Positions 1-8,619 of a stretch of DNA of 64,000 bases are shown here, in pieces. A program made the position numbers and the translations under genes. The stretch is taken from the NCBI GenBank assembly GCA_963775315.1, contig CAVZIN010000007.1:1798001-1862000 (forward strand), in the 5' to 3' direction. Source of the stretch: CAWGHZ01 sp963775315 (lineage in GTDB: Bacteria; Pseudomonadota; Alphaproteobacteria; MPNO01; DASWLB01). How positions within the stretch are numbered: the first letter of the stretch is position 1; each line of letters opens with the position of its first letter. Below the pieces are notes generated by a model. It ran no database searches, was not told the origin of the DNA, and worked only from the letters and a program-made list of their open reading frames with translations.

Positions 1-176
1 CCGGTCTCAACACCGATGTTAATCGGAGTGAAGGTCCAAGCGAACGGCACGGCCTTGCCGACCGCGATGGTATCGCCGGCCGCCTCGGCGCCGGACGCCG
101 CAGCGAAGGCGGCGACCACCGCGACGAGCGCTGCGGCGAAGGTCCTGCGGGACAAGCGGAATGTCGAATAGGTCAT
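1..176 (-). CDS. ABC transporter substrate-binding protein, N-terminal part (runs off window)
   Basis: The reading frame starts at the ATG complementary to 174-176 and runs off the left edge after about 58 codons. The protein begins with a charged n-region (RLSRR) and a long Ala/Val core ending near GAEAA, a typical Sec signal peptide. The mature start (GDTIAVGKAVPFAWTFTPIN) resembles NitT/TauT-type periplasmic binding proteins. It is divergent from a second binding-protein gene at 715. This suggests both feed the same aliphatic-sulfonate/taurine-like uptake system, but the substrate cannot be read from this fragment. Confidence 0.6.
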   Translation of the reverse strand, partial: MTYSTFRLSRRTFAAALVAVVAAFAAASGAEAAGDTIAVGKAVPFAWTFTPINIGVET

Positions 177-580
177 GATCTTCTCACAGAGTTAGCGAAT
201 GCGCGGTGGTGAGGGGCTTTTGCCCTCCCGGCTTATGCCGCCGGCGATGCCGGCTCCGGCGCGAAACCACGCGCGCCCGGTTCGCGGCTCCATTATAGCC
301 GTCAATCTCGCGTGCGCAGCCGGGTCGCGGGATCCGAGTTCCGTCGCTCGCGCCAGATTTCCTAAAGCCAGCGGCCGCCCCGGCGGCCGTTTCGCTTCCT
401 CGCCGATCCGCCGTCGCCCCTCGCTAAGCGCGCGCGGCACCTCTCCCGCGGTGCGGCTCGGCAGCCGCTTGGTTCGCCCGCTCGCATGAGGGTGCTTTCA
501 CGATGGCCGAGGAGGCGTTCCTGCGCGCACTTCACGGCGCAACCCTCACGGACTGCGCCTATACGCCCTGACACGCCGCC

Positions 581-599
581 CGTTGCCACACCGGCAACG
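581..599. promoter_or_regulatory. Palindrome CGTTGCC-N5-GGCAACG (candidate operator)
   Basis: This is a perfect 7-bp inverted repeat with a 5-base spacer. The same two arms with the same spacer length occur at 6588-6606 in front of the ABC permease. It lies about 115 bp upstream of the binding-protein start at 715. The LysR regulator encoded at 5644 is the obvious candidate binder (inference). Confidence 0.5.
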
Positions 600-646
600 G
601 CTCGTTCCCCAGAATGCGGATTTACCGCCGCACGACGCGCCCGCAT

Positions 647-661
647 TGTTGCACTGCAACA
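647..661. promoter_or_regulatory. Palindrome TGTTGC-N3-GCAACA (candidate LysR-type box)
   Basis: This is a perfect 6-bp inverted repeat with a 3-base spacer, 53 bp upstream of the start at 715. Closely similar sites lie at 5458-5472 (TTGTGC-N3-GCACAA) and 6628-6642 (TGTTGC-N3-GCAGCA), upstream of the LysR gene and the permease gene. The recurrence at three promoters supports a regulatory role. Confidence 0.5.
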
Positions 662-714
662 GGACGCAAGCATGCCTGAGTGCGGCATGCCCCTGCCAAG
701 CTAGGGAACGCTCG

Positions 715-1738
715 ATGAAGCGCCGATCCGCCACCGCTCGAACCAAGCTCGTCCCGCTCGTCATCGCTGCGATCGCGGTGACGGGCGCCGCGCACGCCGG
801 CGAGGGCATTCCCGCAAAAATATATGGGCGACGGCGGGGTCGTGCGACTTCCGACCAGCGAGGACGCAACCCAGGTCTGGCATCTCGCGGCCATCAAGAA
901 ATACCACATCGACAAGAAGTACGGCTTCACGCTCAAGCTCGTTCCGGCCGCGACGCCGCAGATGACGGCGACCGCCATTCAGTCCGGCTCGGGCGACATC
1001 GCGATCTTCCAGTTCCTCGACATCGCGCGCCTCAGGAAGACCGGCCTCGACATTGTCGGCGTCGGGCCGTTCCTCGAGTGGGGTGCCGACCACTTCATCG
1101 TGCCCGCGGATTCCAAGGTGCGGGACCTCTGCGACTTCAAGGGCAAGAAGATCGGCATCTACTCGCGCACCTCGCTCGACTGGATCCTCGACGTGGCGAC
1201 GTTCCATAACGTTTGCCACCTGGACGTCGCCAAGGACATCGTGGTCCAGGAGGGCGCGGTGGGGCTTTTGCGCGGACTGATCGAGACCGGGCGGCTCGAC
1301 GGCGCGCACATGTACAACAATCTGACCCCGGCGATCGTGGCAACGGGGAAGGCGCGAATCCTTTATCAGATGAAGGAGCCGATCAAGAAGCTGGGCCTGC
1401 CACGCATCCCCTTCCTGTTTTACTCGGTGACCAAGGCGTACCGCACGGCGCATCCGCAGAACGTCCGCGCCTTCCTCGCCGCCTATCGCGAAGCGGTGGA
1501 CGAACTCCGCGCCAAGGACGACGTCTGGCAGGAGCACGGGAAGGAGTTGAAGATGACGCCGAAGGCGATCGATCTCCTGCGAGACGAGATGCGCGAGGAT
1601 TTGTGGACGCGGTTCCAGCCCACCACCGAGGCGGACATGAAGACCGTCTTCAACTTCGTTCTCAAGGAAGCCGGGCCGAAGGCGCTCGGCGGGCTCACGG
1701 AATTTCCCGAAGGCTTCATGACCCGCGAATACCAGTAG
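715..1738 (+). pseudogene. ABC transporter substrate-binding protein, frameshifted near 816-820
   Basis: A signal peptide (start at 715; core LVPLVIAAIAVTGAAHA) is encoded in one frame. The rest of the protein (MGDGGVVRLPTSEDATQVWH onward, about 304 residues) is in the next frame. Removing one A from the five-A run at 816-820 joins them as ...IPAKYMGDGG.... The product is a NitT/TauT-like periplasmic solute-binding protein that would deliver substrate to the permease at 6691. The monooxygenase genes follow 33 bp downstream, implying one operon. The extra A may be a real mutation or a sequencing error in the homopolymer. The ATG at 824 would give a protein without export signal. Confidence 0.75.
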
Positions 1739-1771
1739 GACCGGCCGCAACCTCCTCCGCATGAGGGAACC

Positions 1772-3076
1772 ATGCCGCGCAAGTTCCACCTCGCCTGGTT
1801 CACCAACTTCGTCGTCGACGAGTGGGACGAGCCGATGTCCGCCGCCGGCGGCAACCCATGGTCCGGCGAGTTCTTCGTCGAGTTCGCACGAACACTCGAA
1901 CGCGCCCGCTTCGATTACATCATGTTGGAAGACACATTGATGCTGTCGGAAGCCTACGGCGGCTCAACCGAGCACTACCTCAAGAACGCGATCCAAGTTC
2001 CGAAGCACGATCCTGCCCCGCTGACCGCCCTGATGGGCGCCAAGACGAACCGCATCGGCGTCGTCGCCACCATGTCGACGCTCGGCTACCCGCCCTTCCT
2101 GCTCGCCCGGCTCTCCGTCACGCTCGATCACATCGCGCGCGGGCGGTTCGGCTGGAACATCGTCACCAGCGGCGAGGATGCGGCTGCACAGAATTTCGGA
2201 CTCGACAAGCTGCCCGAGCACGATCTGCGCTACGAGATGGCAGACGAGTACATGGACCTCGTCAACCGACTGTTCGATTCGTGGGACCCCGACGCCGTCG
2301 TGCTCGACCGCGAGACCGGCACCTACGCCAAGGCGGGTAAGGTTCGCCCGATACATTTCGAGGGCAAGTACTATCGCTGCCGTGGACCGTTGAATACCGC
2401 GCCCTCGCCGCAGGGGCGGCCGACCTACGTGCAGGCGGGCGGCAGCCCGCGGGGGCGCGATTTCGCTGCGAGGCACGCGGACTGCATCGTCGCCGCCGCG
2501 AACGGCCCGAAGGCGATGAAGGCCTATCGCAACGACGTGCGCGCCCGCGCCGAGAAGTTCGGGCGCAATCCCGACGACATCAAGGTGCTGTACCTGTTCG
2601 CACCGGTTCTGGGAGAGAGCGAGGACGAGGCGAAGGAGAAGAACGAGCGCGGCCTCACCTCGCAGCGCTTCATTGACAAGGCGCTCGGGCTCTATAGCGG
2701 CATCACCGACATCGACCTCTCAAAGTATGACCTGGACAAGCCCTTGCCCTACCTCACGACCAACGGCGAGTCCGCCTCGCTCGCCAAGTTCGCACAGTTC
2801 GGCAGCGGCAAGACCCTGCGTCAATGCATCGTCGAGGGCGGTTCGGGCACGTCCATCGAGGCGGTCGGTACACCCGACCAGGTGGCCGACCGGATGGCGG
2901 AGGTGATGGAGGAGGTCGGGGGGGACGGCTTCCTGATCAAGGTGCCGTTCCACCACATCAACCGACGCTACATCCTGGAGGTGGCCGAGGGGCTGGTACC
3001 CGCGCTGCAGCGCCGCGGCGTGGTGCGATCTGAATACGCCGGCGGCACGCTGCGTGAAACTTTGCGAGAATCTTAA
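1772..3076 (+). CDS. FMN-dependent monooxygenase, NtaA/SnaA/DszA family
   Basis: The 434-residue protein belongs to the bacterial luciferase-like superfamily (TIM barrel using reduced FMN supplied by a separate reductase). The opening KFHLAWFTNF, the FGWNIVTSGEDAAAQNFG segment near residue 127 and the PSPQGRPTYVQAGGSPRGRD segment near residue 210 are typical of nitrilotriacetate, dibenzothiophene-sulfone and pristinamycin oxygenases. Length is normal for the family. It lies in the same operon as a near-duplicate and two flavin reductases, so it probably oxidises an imported organosulfur or amine-like substrate. The exact substrate is not readable. Confidence 0.9.
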   Translation: MPRKFHLAWFTNFVVDEWDEPMSAAGGNPWSGEFFVEFARTLERARFDYIMLEDTLMLSEAYGGSTEHYLKNAIQVPKHDPAPLTALMGAKTNRIGVVATMSTLGYPPFLLARLSVTLDHIARGRFGWNIVTSGEDAAAQNFGLDKLPEHDLRYEMADEYMDLVNRLFDSWDPDAVVLDRETGTYAKAGKVRPIHFEGKYYRCRGPLNTAPSPQGRPTYVQAGGSPRGRDFAARHADCIVAAANGPKAMKAYRNDVRARAEKFGRNPDDIKVLYLFAPVLGESEDEAKEKNERGLTSQRFIDKALGLYSGITDIDLSKYDLDKPLPYLTTNGESASLAKFAQFGSGKTLRQCIVEGGSGTSIEAVGTPDQVADRMAEVMEEVGGDGFLIKVPFHHINRRYILEVAEGLVPALQRRGVVRSEYAGGTLRETLRES

Positions 3077-3110
3077 AGGACCGAACGCGCGTCGGCAGGG
3101 AGTGCAGAGG

Positions 3111-4409
3111 GTGACGCATAAGAAATTCCACCTCGCGTGGTTCACGAACTTCGTGGTCGACGAATGGAACGAGCCATTCGCTTCGGCCGGAGGAAGCCCG
3201 TGGGATGGCGAGTTCTTCGTTGACTTCGCGAAGGCCCTCGAGCGTGCGTGCTTCGACTACATCATGCTCGAGGACACGCTGATGGTGTCGGAGTTGTACG
3301 GCGGGAGCTCCGACGCCTATCTCAAGGGCGCGATCCAGGTGCCGAAGCACGATCCCGCGCCGCTCGCCGCGCTGATGGGATCGGAAACCCGCAATCTGGG
3401 CGTCGTCGCCACAATGTCGACGCTCGGCTACCCGCCCTTCCTTCTCGCGCGGCTCTGCGCGACCATCGACCATATCGCCGGCGGGCGTTTCGGCTGGAAC
3501 ATCGTCACCAGCGGAGAGGATGCCGCGGCGCAGAACTTCGGGCTCGACAGGCTGCCCGAGCACGATTTGTGTTACGAGATCGCCGACGAGTACATGGACG
3601 TCGTCAACCGTCTGTTCGATTCCTGGGACCCGAATGCGATCGTGCTCGACCACAAGACCGGCACCTATGCCCAAGCCGACAAGGTCCAGCCGATCCATTT
3701 CGAGGGGAAGTATTTCAAGTGCCGCGGGCCGCTGAACACAGCGCCCTCACCGCAGGGACGGCCGACCTACGTGCAGGCCGGCGGGTCGGACCGTGGCCAC
3801 GACTTCGCTGCCAAGTACGCGGACTCGATCATCGCCGGCGCCAATGGCAACAAGGCGAAGAAGGAGTTCCGTGACGACATCCGCCGGCGCGCCGCGCGCT
3901 ACAACCGAAATCCGGACGACATCAAGGTGCTCTATCTGTTCGGGCCGGTGATGGGAGAGACCGAGGCGGAGGCCAAGGCGAAGTATGCGCGCTCGGTCGG
4001 CCAGCGCCGCTTCATCGACCGTCGCCTCGGCCTGATCAGCGGCATCACCGACATCGACTTCTCGCGCTTTCCGATGGACCGCCCGCTGCCCGAGGATCTG
4101 ACCACGAACGGCGAGTCGACCTCGCTCAAGCGCTTCGCGCAGTTCGGCAGCGGCAAGACTCTGGCGCAGCTCGTGGAGGAAGGTGCGGCCGACGTGGTTG
4201 GCACGCCGGAGCAGTGCGCCGACAAGATGGCGGAGATCATGGAAGAGGTTGGCGGCGATGGCTTCCTCATCCGCCTGCCGTTCCACCACATCAACCGCCG
4301 CTACATCCTCGAGGTGACGGAAGGACTTGTCCCGGCCCTGCAGAAGCGCGGGCTGGTGCGCACCGAATATACCCAGCCGACGCTGCGCGAAACGCTGCGG
4401 GAATTCTAG
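3111..4409 (+). CDS. FMN-dependent monooxygenase, NtaA/SnaA/DszA family (tandem paralogue)
   Basis: This is a second luciferase-like monooxygenase, about 432 residues, highly similar throughout to the gene just upstream (by eye roughly three quarters identical). It is probably a tandem duplicate. I place the start at the GTG at 3111 because the protein then begins VTHKKFHLAWFTNF, matching its paralogue, with a GGGAG/AGAGG ribosome site just ahead. An in-frame ATG at 3054 would overlap the previous gene and add 19 unrelated residues. The two may form a heteromer or handle related substrates (inference). Confidence 0.9.
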   Translation: MTHKKFHLAWFTNFVVDEWNEPFASAGGSPWDGEFFVDFAKALERACFDYIMLEDTLMVSELYGGSSDAYLKGAIQVPKHDPAPLAALMGSETRNLGVVATMSTLGYPPFLLARLCATIDHIAGGRFGWNIVTSGEDAAAQNFGLDRLPEHDLCYEIADEYMDVVNRLFDSWDPNAIVLDHKTGTYAQADKVQPIHFEGKYFKCRGPLNTAPSPQGRPTYVQAGGSDRGHDFAAKYADSIIAGANGNKAKKEFRDDIRRRAARYNRNPDDIKVLYLFGPVMGETEAEAKAKYARSVGQRRFIDRRLGLISGITDIDFSRFPMDRPLPEDLTTNGESTSLKRFAQFGSGKTLAQLVEEGAADVVGTPEQCADKMAEIMEEVGGDGFLIRLPFHHINRRYILEVTEGLVPALQKRGLVRTEYTQPTLRETLREF

Positions 4410-4410
4410 G

Positions 4411-4906
4411 ATGAGGATCGCCGTCGTCGTCGGCAACCCGAAGCTGAAATCGCGCACGCTAGATGCCGGCGTGCTGGTCGCGCAGAAGCTTGCGGGGCGC
4501 GAGCCGGACCTGGTCGTCGATTTGGTCGACATGGGGCCGGCGCTGCTGGAGTTCGGCAACGCGGACGTCGCCGTGGCCATCCAATCGCTGCAGACGATGG
4601 ATGTCGTCGTCTTCGCGAGCCCGACCTTCAAGGCGACCTATACTGGGCTGATGAAGCTGTTTCTCGATCAGTTCCCGCCGGACGGTCTCGCCGGCGTGAT
4701 CGCCTTTCCCGTCATGTTGGGCGCCGGACCCGCACATTTCTTGGCGCCCGAACTGCTGTTCAAGCCGGTGCTTGTCGAGCTGGGCGCGACCTGCCCGGTC
4801 GTCGGGCTTTATCTCATCGATAAGAGCTTCGCGAACGACCCGCGCCTCGAATTCTTGGATCGCGCGCGCCAAGGCCTTCGTCCCAGACGAAAAGGCGCAA
4901 GCGTGA
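4411..4906 (+). pseudogene. NAD(P)H-dependent FMN reductase, frameshifted near 4850-4856
   Basis: From the ATG at 4411 the frame encodes an SsuE/MsuE-like flavodoxin-fold reductase (MRIAVVVGNPKLKSRT; FASPTFKATYTGLMKLFLD), which would supply FMNH2 to the monooxygenases. In this frame it runs into the next gene as an apparent fusion. One frame over, the natural family-like ending SWIARAKAFVPDEKAQA is followed by TGA at 4904-4906, overlapping the next GTG start. Dropping one base in the GAATTC near 4850 restores a protein of about 165 residues. So I read a one-base insertion (mutation or error), not a true fusion. Confidence 0.75.
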
Positions 4907-5430
4907 TCCGGACGGTAGCCACATCGCCGCGCATCGCCTCGGGCGCCGACTTCAAGCGCGGCATGCGCAAGCTTGCGGCCGGGGTGAACGTCGTCACCGT
5001 CTGCGAAGGCGACGCGCTCGACGGGCTTACCGCCACGGCGGCCTGCTCGATCTCCGCCGACCCACCACACCTCCTCGTCTGCGTGAACGCCACGGCCGGC
5101 GCGCATGGCCCGATCCAGCGCGCGGGCGCGTTCTGCCTCAACGTGCTCAGTGAGGATCAGATCGGCATCGCGCGGCGCTTCGCTGGCATGGACGGCAGCG
5201 ACCGAAGCGACCGGTTTGGCCTCGGGCACTGGACATGCCTGAGCAGCGGAGCGCCGGCGCTCGACGGGGCGCTCGCCAGCTTCGATTGCCTCGTCGTCCG
5301 CGAGATCGTCGCCTCGACCCATACAATCTTCATCGGCCGCGTGCTGGAGGTGCGCACGACGGATGAGGGCGCGCCGCTGATCTACCATGAAAGCCGGTTC
5401 GTCGCCGTTCCCGACCTGCGGCCTGCCTGA
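4903..5430 (+). CDS. Flavin reductase domain protein (HpaC/DIM6-like)
   Basis: The 175-residue protein starts at the GTG at 4903, which overlaps the restored stop of the FMN reductase (GTGA). It has the flavin reductase-like split-barrel pattern: FKRGMRKLAAGVNVVTVCEG, then DGLTATAACSISADPPHLLV, then GAFCLNVLSEDQ. These NAD(P)H:flavin oxidoreductases feed reduced flavin to two-component monooxygenases. Having two unrelated reductase types behind two monooxygenases is notable. The apparent fusion to the upstream gene is explained by a frameshift. Confidence 0.85.
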   Translation: MIRTVATSPRIASGADFKRGMRKLAAGVNVVTVCEGDALDGLTATAACSISADPPHLLVCVNATAGAHGPIQRAGAFCLNVLSEDQIGIARRFAGMDGSDRSDRFGLGHWTCLSSGAPALDGALASFDCLVVREIVASTHTIFIGRVLEVRTTDEGAPLIYHESRFVAVPDLRPA

Positions 5431-5457
5431 ACCCGCGGGCTGAATACATCCGCGCCG

Positions 5458-5509
5458 TTGTGCGTTGCACAATAGGCCGCCACATGCCGCTTCACAGGGC
5501 GTTGCGCCC
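5458..5509. promoter_or_regulatory. Palindromes upstream of the LysR gene
   Basis: TTGTGC-N3-GCACAA lies at 5458-5472, with the same geometry as the sites at 647-661 and 6628-6642. A second palindrome, GGGCG-TTG-CGCCC, lies at 5497-5509. They sit 135-190 bp ahead of the LysR start, where an autoregulatory site would be expected. Confidence 0.4.
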
Positions 5510-5643
5510 GGTACCGTTCCGCGCCAAACGCCGGTCATGATGGGGAACCCATTGGAACTGCATGACTAAAGACGGGAGTTGGCTGTGGCACACGGCTTGC
5601 AATGCACTCGGCGCGACGGCGTGCAGCAGGGTCGGCCAGGCGA

Positions 5644-6585
5644 ATGCCCTTCAAGGTCAAACGGAAGGACGCGATTCGGCTCCACGCGCACTGGATCCTC
5701 TATTTCCACGAGGTCCTGCAGGCCGGATCGATCCGCGGCGCAGCCAAGGCGCTGAACGTCGCGCCGTCGGCTATCAGCCGCCGCCTGAGCGAGATCGAAG
5801 CCATTATGGACGAGCGGCTGATCGAGCGGGCACCGCGCGGGCTGCACCTTACCGCCGCGGGCGAGGTCGTCGCCGACTATGTGAACGGGGTGCTGCGCGG
5901 ACTCAACCGCATGCAGGGAGCGCTGGACGAGCTGCGCGGGCTGCAGCGTGGGCACCTGACCATCGGCGCCATCCCTTCCGCGGCGGTCGAGCTGCTGCCG
6001 CGCGTGCTGTCCGCATTCCGCCGGGCGCACCCGCGCATCACGCTGGACTGCCGGTTTCTTGGCTCGCCCGAGATCATGGCGCACCTCGCCGCCGGCGAGA
6101 TGGACGTCGGGCTCTGTTTCAATCCGCCCGCCGTGCATGCTCTGCGCCAGCTCATCTCCGTGCCCCTGCCGTTCGGCGCCGTCATGTCTCCCGATTGCGA
6201 GTTCGCCGGCCGCCAAACGCTCCGACTCTACGACCTGGTCGACGCGGGCGTGCCGCTGATCTTTCCAGACGAGTCCAACTCGCTGCGGCCCACGCTCGAC
6301 CGGCTTTTGAGCAAGAGCCAGCTTGACGCCCTGCCCGCGATCACGACGCTCAACCGCGACTTCATGGTCGGCATGGCCGTGCGCGGCGCCGGGGTCGCAT
6401 TCCAGACGCCGGTCGGCATCGAGCGCGAGCTGCGCGACGGGCTGGTCAGGTTCGTGCCAATTCTCGAGCCTCGGCTCGCTCCCGAGCGGCTGACGGTACT
6501 GGTGCCGGCCCGGCCCCAGCCTTCGGCCATAGCGAGCCTTGCCGCCGAAGCCATCCGAGCGGCCGTGGCGGAGCTGCTCAAATAG
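5644..6585 (+). CDS. LysR-family transcriptional regulator
   Basis: The protein has about 313 residues. An N-terminal winged helix-turn-helix (GSIRGAAKALNVAPSAISRR near residues 23-42) is followed by a periplasmic-binding-fold effector domain (LTIGAIPSAAVELLPRVLSA; LDCRFLGSPEIMAHLAAGEM). The start at 5644 (MPFKVKRKDAIRL) fits the family; an upstream in-frame ATG at 5602 would add 14 residues. Its position between the monooxygenase genes and the permease, and the repeated palindromes before each unit, make it the likely regulator of the locus. The effector is unknown. Confidence 0.9.
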   Translation: MPFKVKRKDAIRLHAHWILYFHEVLQAGSIRGAAKALNVAPSAISRRLSEIEAIMDERLIERAPRGLHLTAAGEVVADYVNGVLRGLNRMQGALDELRGLQRGHLTIGAIPSAAVELLPRVLSAFRRAHPRITLDCRFLGSPEIMAHLAAGEMDVGLCFNPPAVHALRQLISVPLPFGAVMSPDCEFAGRQTLRLYDLVDAGVPLIFPDESNSLRPTLDRLLSKSQLDALPAITTLNRDFMVGMAVRGAGVAFQTPVGIERELRDGLVRFVPILEPRLAPERLTVLVPARPQPSAIASLAAEAIRAAVAELLK

Positions 6586-6587
6586 CT

Positions 6588-6642
6588 CGTTGCCCTTCCG
6601 GCAACGGGATGTTCAGAAGAATTGGGATGTTGCGGTGCAGCA
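6588..6642. promoter_or_regulatory. Pair of palindromes upstream of the ABC permease
   Basis: CGTTGCC-N5-GGCAACG at 6588-6606 has exactly the arms and spacing of 581-599. TGTTGC-N3-GCAGCA at 6628-6642 is a near copy of 647-661. The first could also act as a weak hairpin after the LysR gene, whose stop is immediately upstream. The matched pair in the same order at both promoters argues for regulator binding. Confidence 0.5.
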
Positions 6643-6690
6643 TAAGGCCACATGTTGGGGGCGTCGCAATGATGCCGCCGGAACCGAAGA

Positions 6691-7614
6691 ATGCCTGCAC
6701 AGCCCCTCGCCGTCGCCACCTCCACCGCCGCCGCATTGCAGCCGTCGACGCTCGCTGCCGTCGCGGGGCATGACGAAGCGAAGGGCGACGCCGGGGCCGC
6801 GTACGGGCGGACCGCATCTGCCAATAGGGTCGGCATCTTCGCCACCGCTATCGACGCGATGGGAGACCGGTTTATCAAGCTCGTATCCGCCCTCAGCCTC
6901 GTGCTGCTCTGGTACCTCGGCAGCGTCGTCCTACCCAAGAGCATTATGCCCGCCCCGCACATTGTGGCCGAGGTGCTCTGGAACGAGATGGTCGACGGGG
7001 CGATCTGGCACGATGTCGCCATCACCCTCACCCGCATTGCGTTTTCCTTCTCGATCGCCCTGGTGGCGGCAACGCTACTCGGCTTCCTCATGGGCGTGTC
7101 GCGCACGGCCGAAAGCTTCTTCGACGTATGGGTGATTTGTGGCCTGACGGTTCCGAGCCTGGTGCTGATCCTGACGATCTACATGGTGATTGGGCTCAAC
7201 GACAAAGCGGCCGTCCTGGCCGCGGCGGTGCCGGTCATCTGGATCCTCACCATCAACATTTGGGAAGGCGTGAAGGGTGTCGATCCAAAGCTGATCGACA
7301 TGGCGAAGGCCTATCACGCAGGCCAGGGCCGAATCATGCGCCAAGTGATCGCGCCGCAGATCGCGCCGGTGATGATGGCGTCGGCCCGCTTCGGGCTCGG
7401 GCTGATCTGGAAGATGGTGCTGTTCGTCGAGTTGCTCGGGCGCAGCGACGGCATCGGCTACAAGATCGAGTTTTATTACCAGATGTTCAACATGACGGAG
7501 GTGCTGGCCTACGCGCTGCTGTTCCTCTTCATCATGCTGTTCCTCGAAATCGTGCTACTCGGCAAGATCGAGCACCACCTCTTCAAATGGCATCCGGCGC
7601 AGAAGCGAATTTAG
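6691..7614 (+). CDS. ABC transporter permease (NitT/TauT/SsuC type)
   Basis: The 307-residue integral membrane protein has a polar Ala-rich N-terminus of about 55 residues followed by around six hydrophobic segments. The cytoplasmic EAA-like loop is recognisable (WEGVKGVDPKLIDMAKAYHA, then GRIMRQVIAPQIAP). It would form the channel for the solute-binding proteins upstream. The partner ATPase gene begins 14 bp downstream but is truncated after about 25 codons, so the transporter is probably not functional from this locus alone. Confidence 0.88.
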   Translation: MPAQPLAVATSTAAALQPSTLAAVAGHDEAKGDAGAAYGRTASANRVGIFATAIDAMGDRFIKLVSALSLVLLWYLGSVVLPKSIMPAPHIVAEVLWNEMVDGAIWHDVAITLTRIAFSFSIALVAATLLGFLMGVSRTAESFFDVWVICGLTVPSLVLILTIYMVIGLNDKAAVLAAAVPVIWILTINIWEGVKGVDPKLIDMAKAYHAGQGRIMRQVIAPQIAPVMMASARFGLGLIWKMVLFVELLGRSDGIGYKIEFYYQMFNMTEVLAYALLFLFIMLFLEIVLLGKIEHHLFKWHPAQKRI

Positions 7615-7628
7615 GCGGCGCCCCGCTC

Positions 7629-7703
7629 ATGAACGAGATCACCTCGATCGACGTCCGCCGGGTCTCGAAGACCTTCCCAGGCAAGGGCAAGCAGCAATCC
7701 TTT
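7629..7703 (+). pseudogene. ABC transporter ATPase, N-terminal remnant
   Basis: The frame from the ATG at 7629 reads MNEITSIDVRRVSKTFPGKG, the usual opening of an SsuB/TauB ATPase. At about 7700 the sequence switches, out of frame, to the middle of a luciferase-like monooxygenase. Walker A and everything after are missing. This looks like a deletion that joined two genes, or a mis-assembly between similar loci. Confidence 0.7.
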
Positions 7704-8581
7704 CGCGCTATGACCGGATGGAGGAGTTCGTCGACGTCTGCAAGGCGCTGTGGGCGAGCGTCGAGCCCGACGCGTTCGTCTGGGACCACGAGACGGGCAT
7801 TGTGTGCGACCCGAAGAAGGTGCACCCGATCCACCATGTCGGCCAGTTCTTCAAGGTCCGCGGTCCGCTGTCGACCGTGCCGTCGCCCCAAGGCTGCCCG
7901 GTGCTGATCCAGGCCGGCGGGAGCCCACGCGGCATCAAGGCCTCGGCGCATTTCGCCGACCACATCTTCGCCGCAAGCCCTCCGCGCTCCGGCAAGATCA
8001 GGCACCGCAAGGCGCTGGACGAGGCACTGTTGGCAGAGGGGCGCGATCCGCAGAAAGTCGGGATGCTGTTCAGCACCACCCTGATCGTCGGCCTGACCGA
8101 GGACGAGGCGCAGGCGAAGAAAGAGGCGCTACTCGACATGATCCCCGAGGAGGCGGTCGGGGCATACCTCTCGCACAACATCGGCTACGACTTCTCCAAC
8201 TTGCCCGACGGTTTTCACGCCGCCGTCGCGGCCCAGATCGCTGCGACCCAGGCCTCACCGGTCAGCATCGTCTCCAAGCTTGCCGAGGAACTCGGCCCCG
8301 ACGGCGAGATGACCCGCGACGAATTCTTTCACCACGGGCTCCGGGTCGCCACCGGCTACGACCGCGCCGTGGCGGGCACGGCAGAACACCTCGCCGACTT
8401 CCTGGAGGAGGAGTTTGAGGCGACGGGCTGCCGCGGAGGGTTCATGATCTCGCACCCGTATTCGACGCCGCGCGACATGATGGACGTGATCGACTTCCTC
8501 ATCTCCGAGCCGCAGCGGCGCGGCCGCTTCCGCACGCGTTACGAGGGCCGCACTTTGCGCGACAATTTGAACGGCGGCTGA
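7703..8581 (+). pseudogene. Luciferase-like monooxygenase, C-terminal two thirds
   Basis: The frame reads SRYDRMEEFVDVCKALWASV and continues through the family segment PSPQGCPVLIQAGGSPRGIK to the C-terminus, about 290 residues. The first 150 or so residues, including the start of the TIM barrel, are gone. It is a third, more divergent paralogue of the genes at 1772 and 3111. Translation could begin at the ATG at 7718, but the product would not fold as a complete barrel. It is fused at its 5' side to the ATPase remnant. Confidence 0.75.
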
Positions 8582-8619
8582 GCCACCGTCATCCCCCAAT
8601 TGCGGGCACAAGGGCGTTC

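Larger units (their letters stand above)
177..714. other. Divergent intergenic region with palindromes
   Basis: This 538-bp region separates two divergent binding-protein genes. I see no credible gene in it; the short frames there lack ribosome sites and family resemblance. It carries two palindromes (581-599 and 647-661, listed separately) that recur elsewhere in the locus and probably form the control region. Confidence 0.5.

Noticed and set aside
4411..5430. A single bifunctional FMN reductase/flavin reductase protein
   Set aside because: A family-like C-terminus and a TGA overlapping a GTG start exist one frame over, so a frameshift is the simpler explanation.
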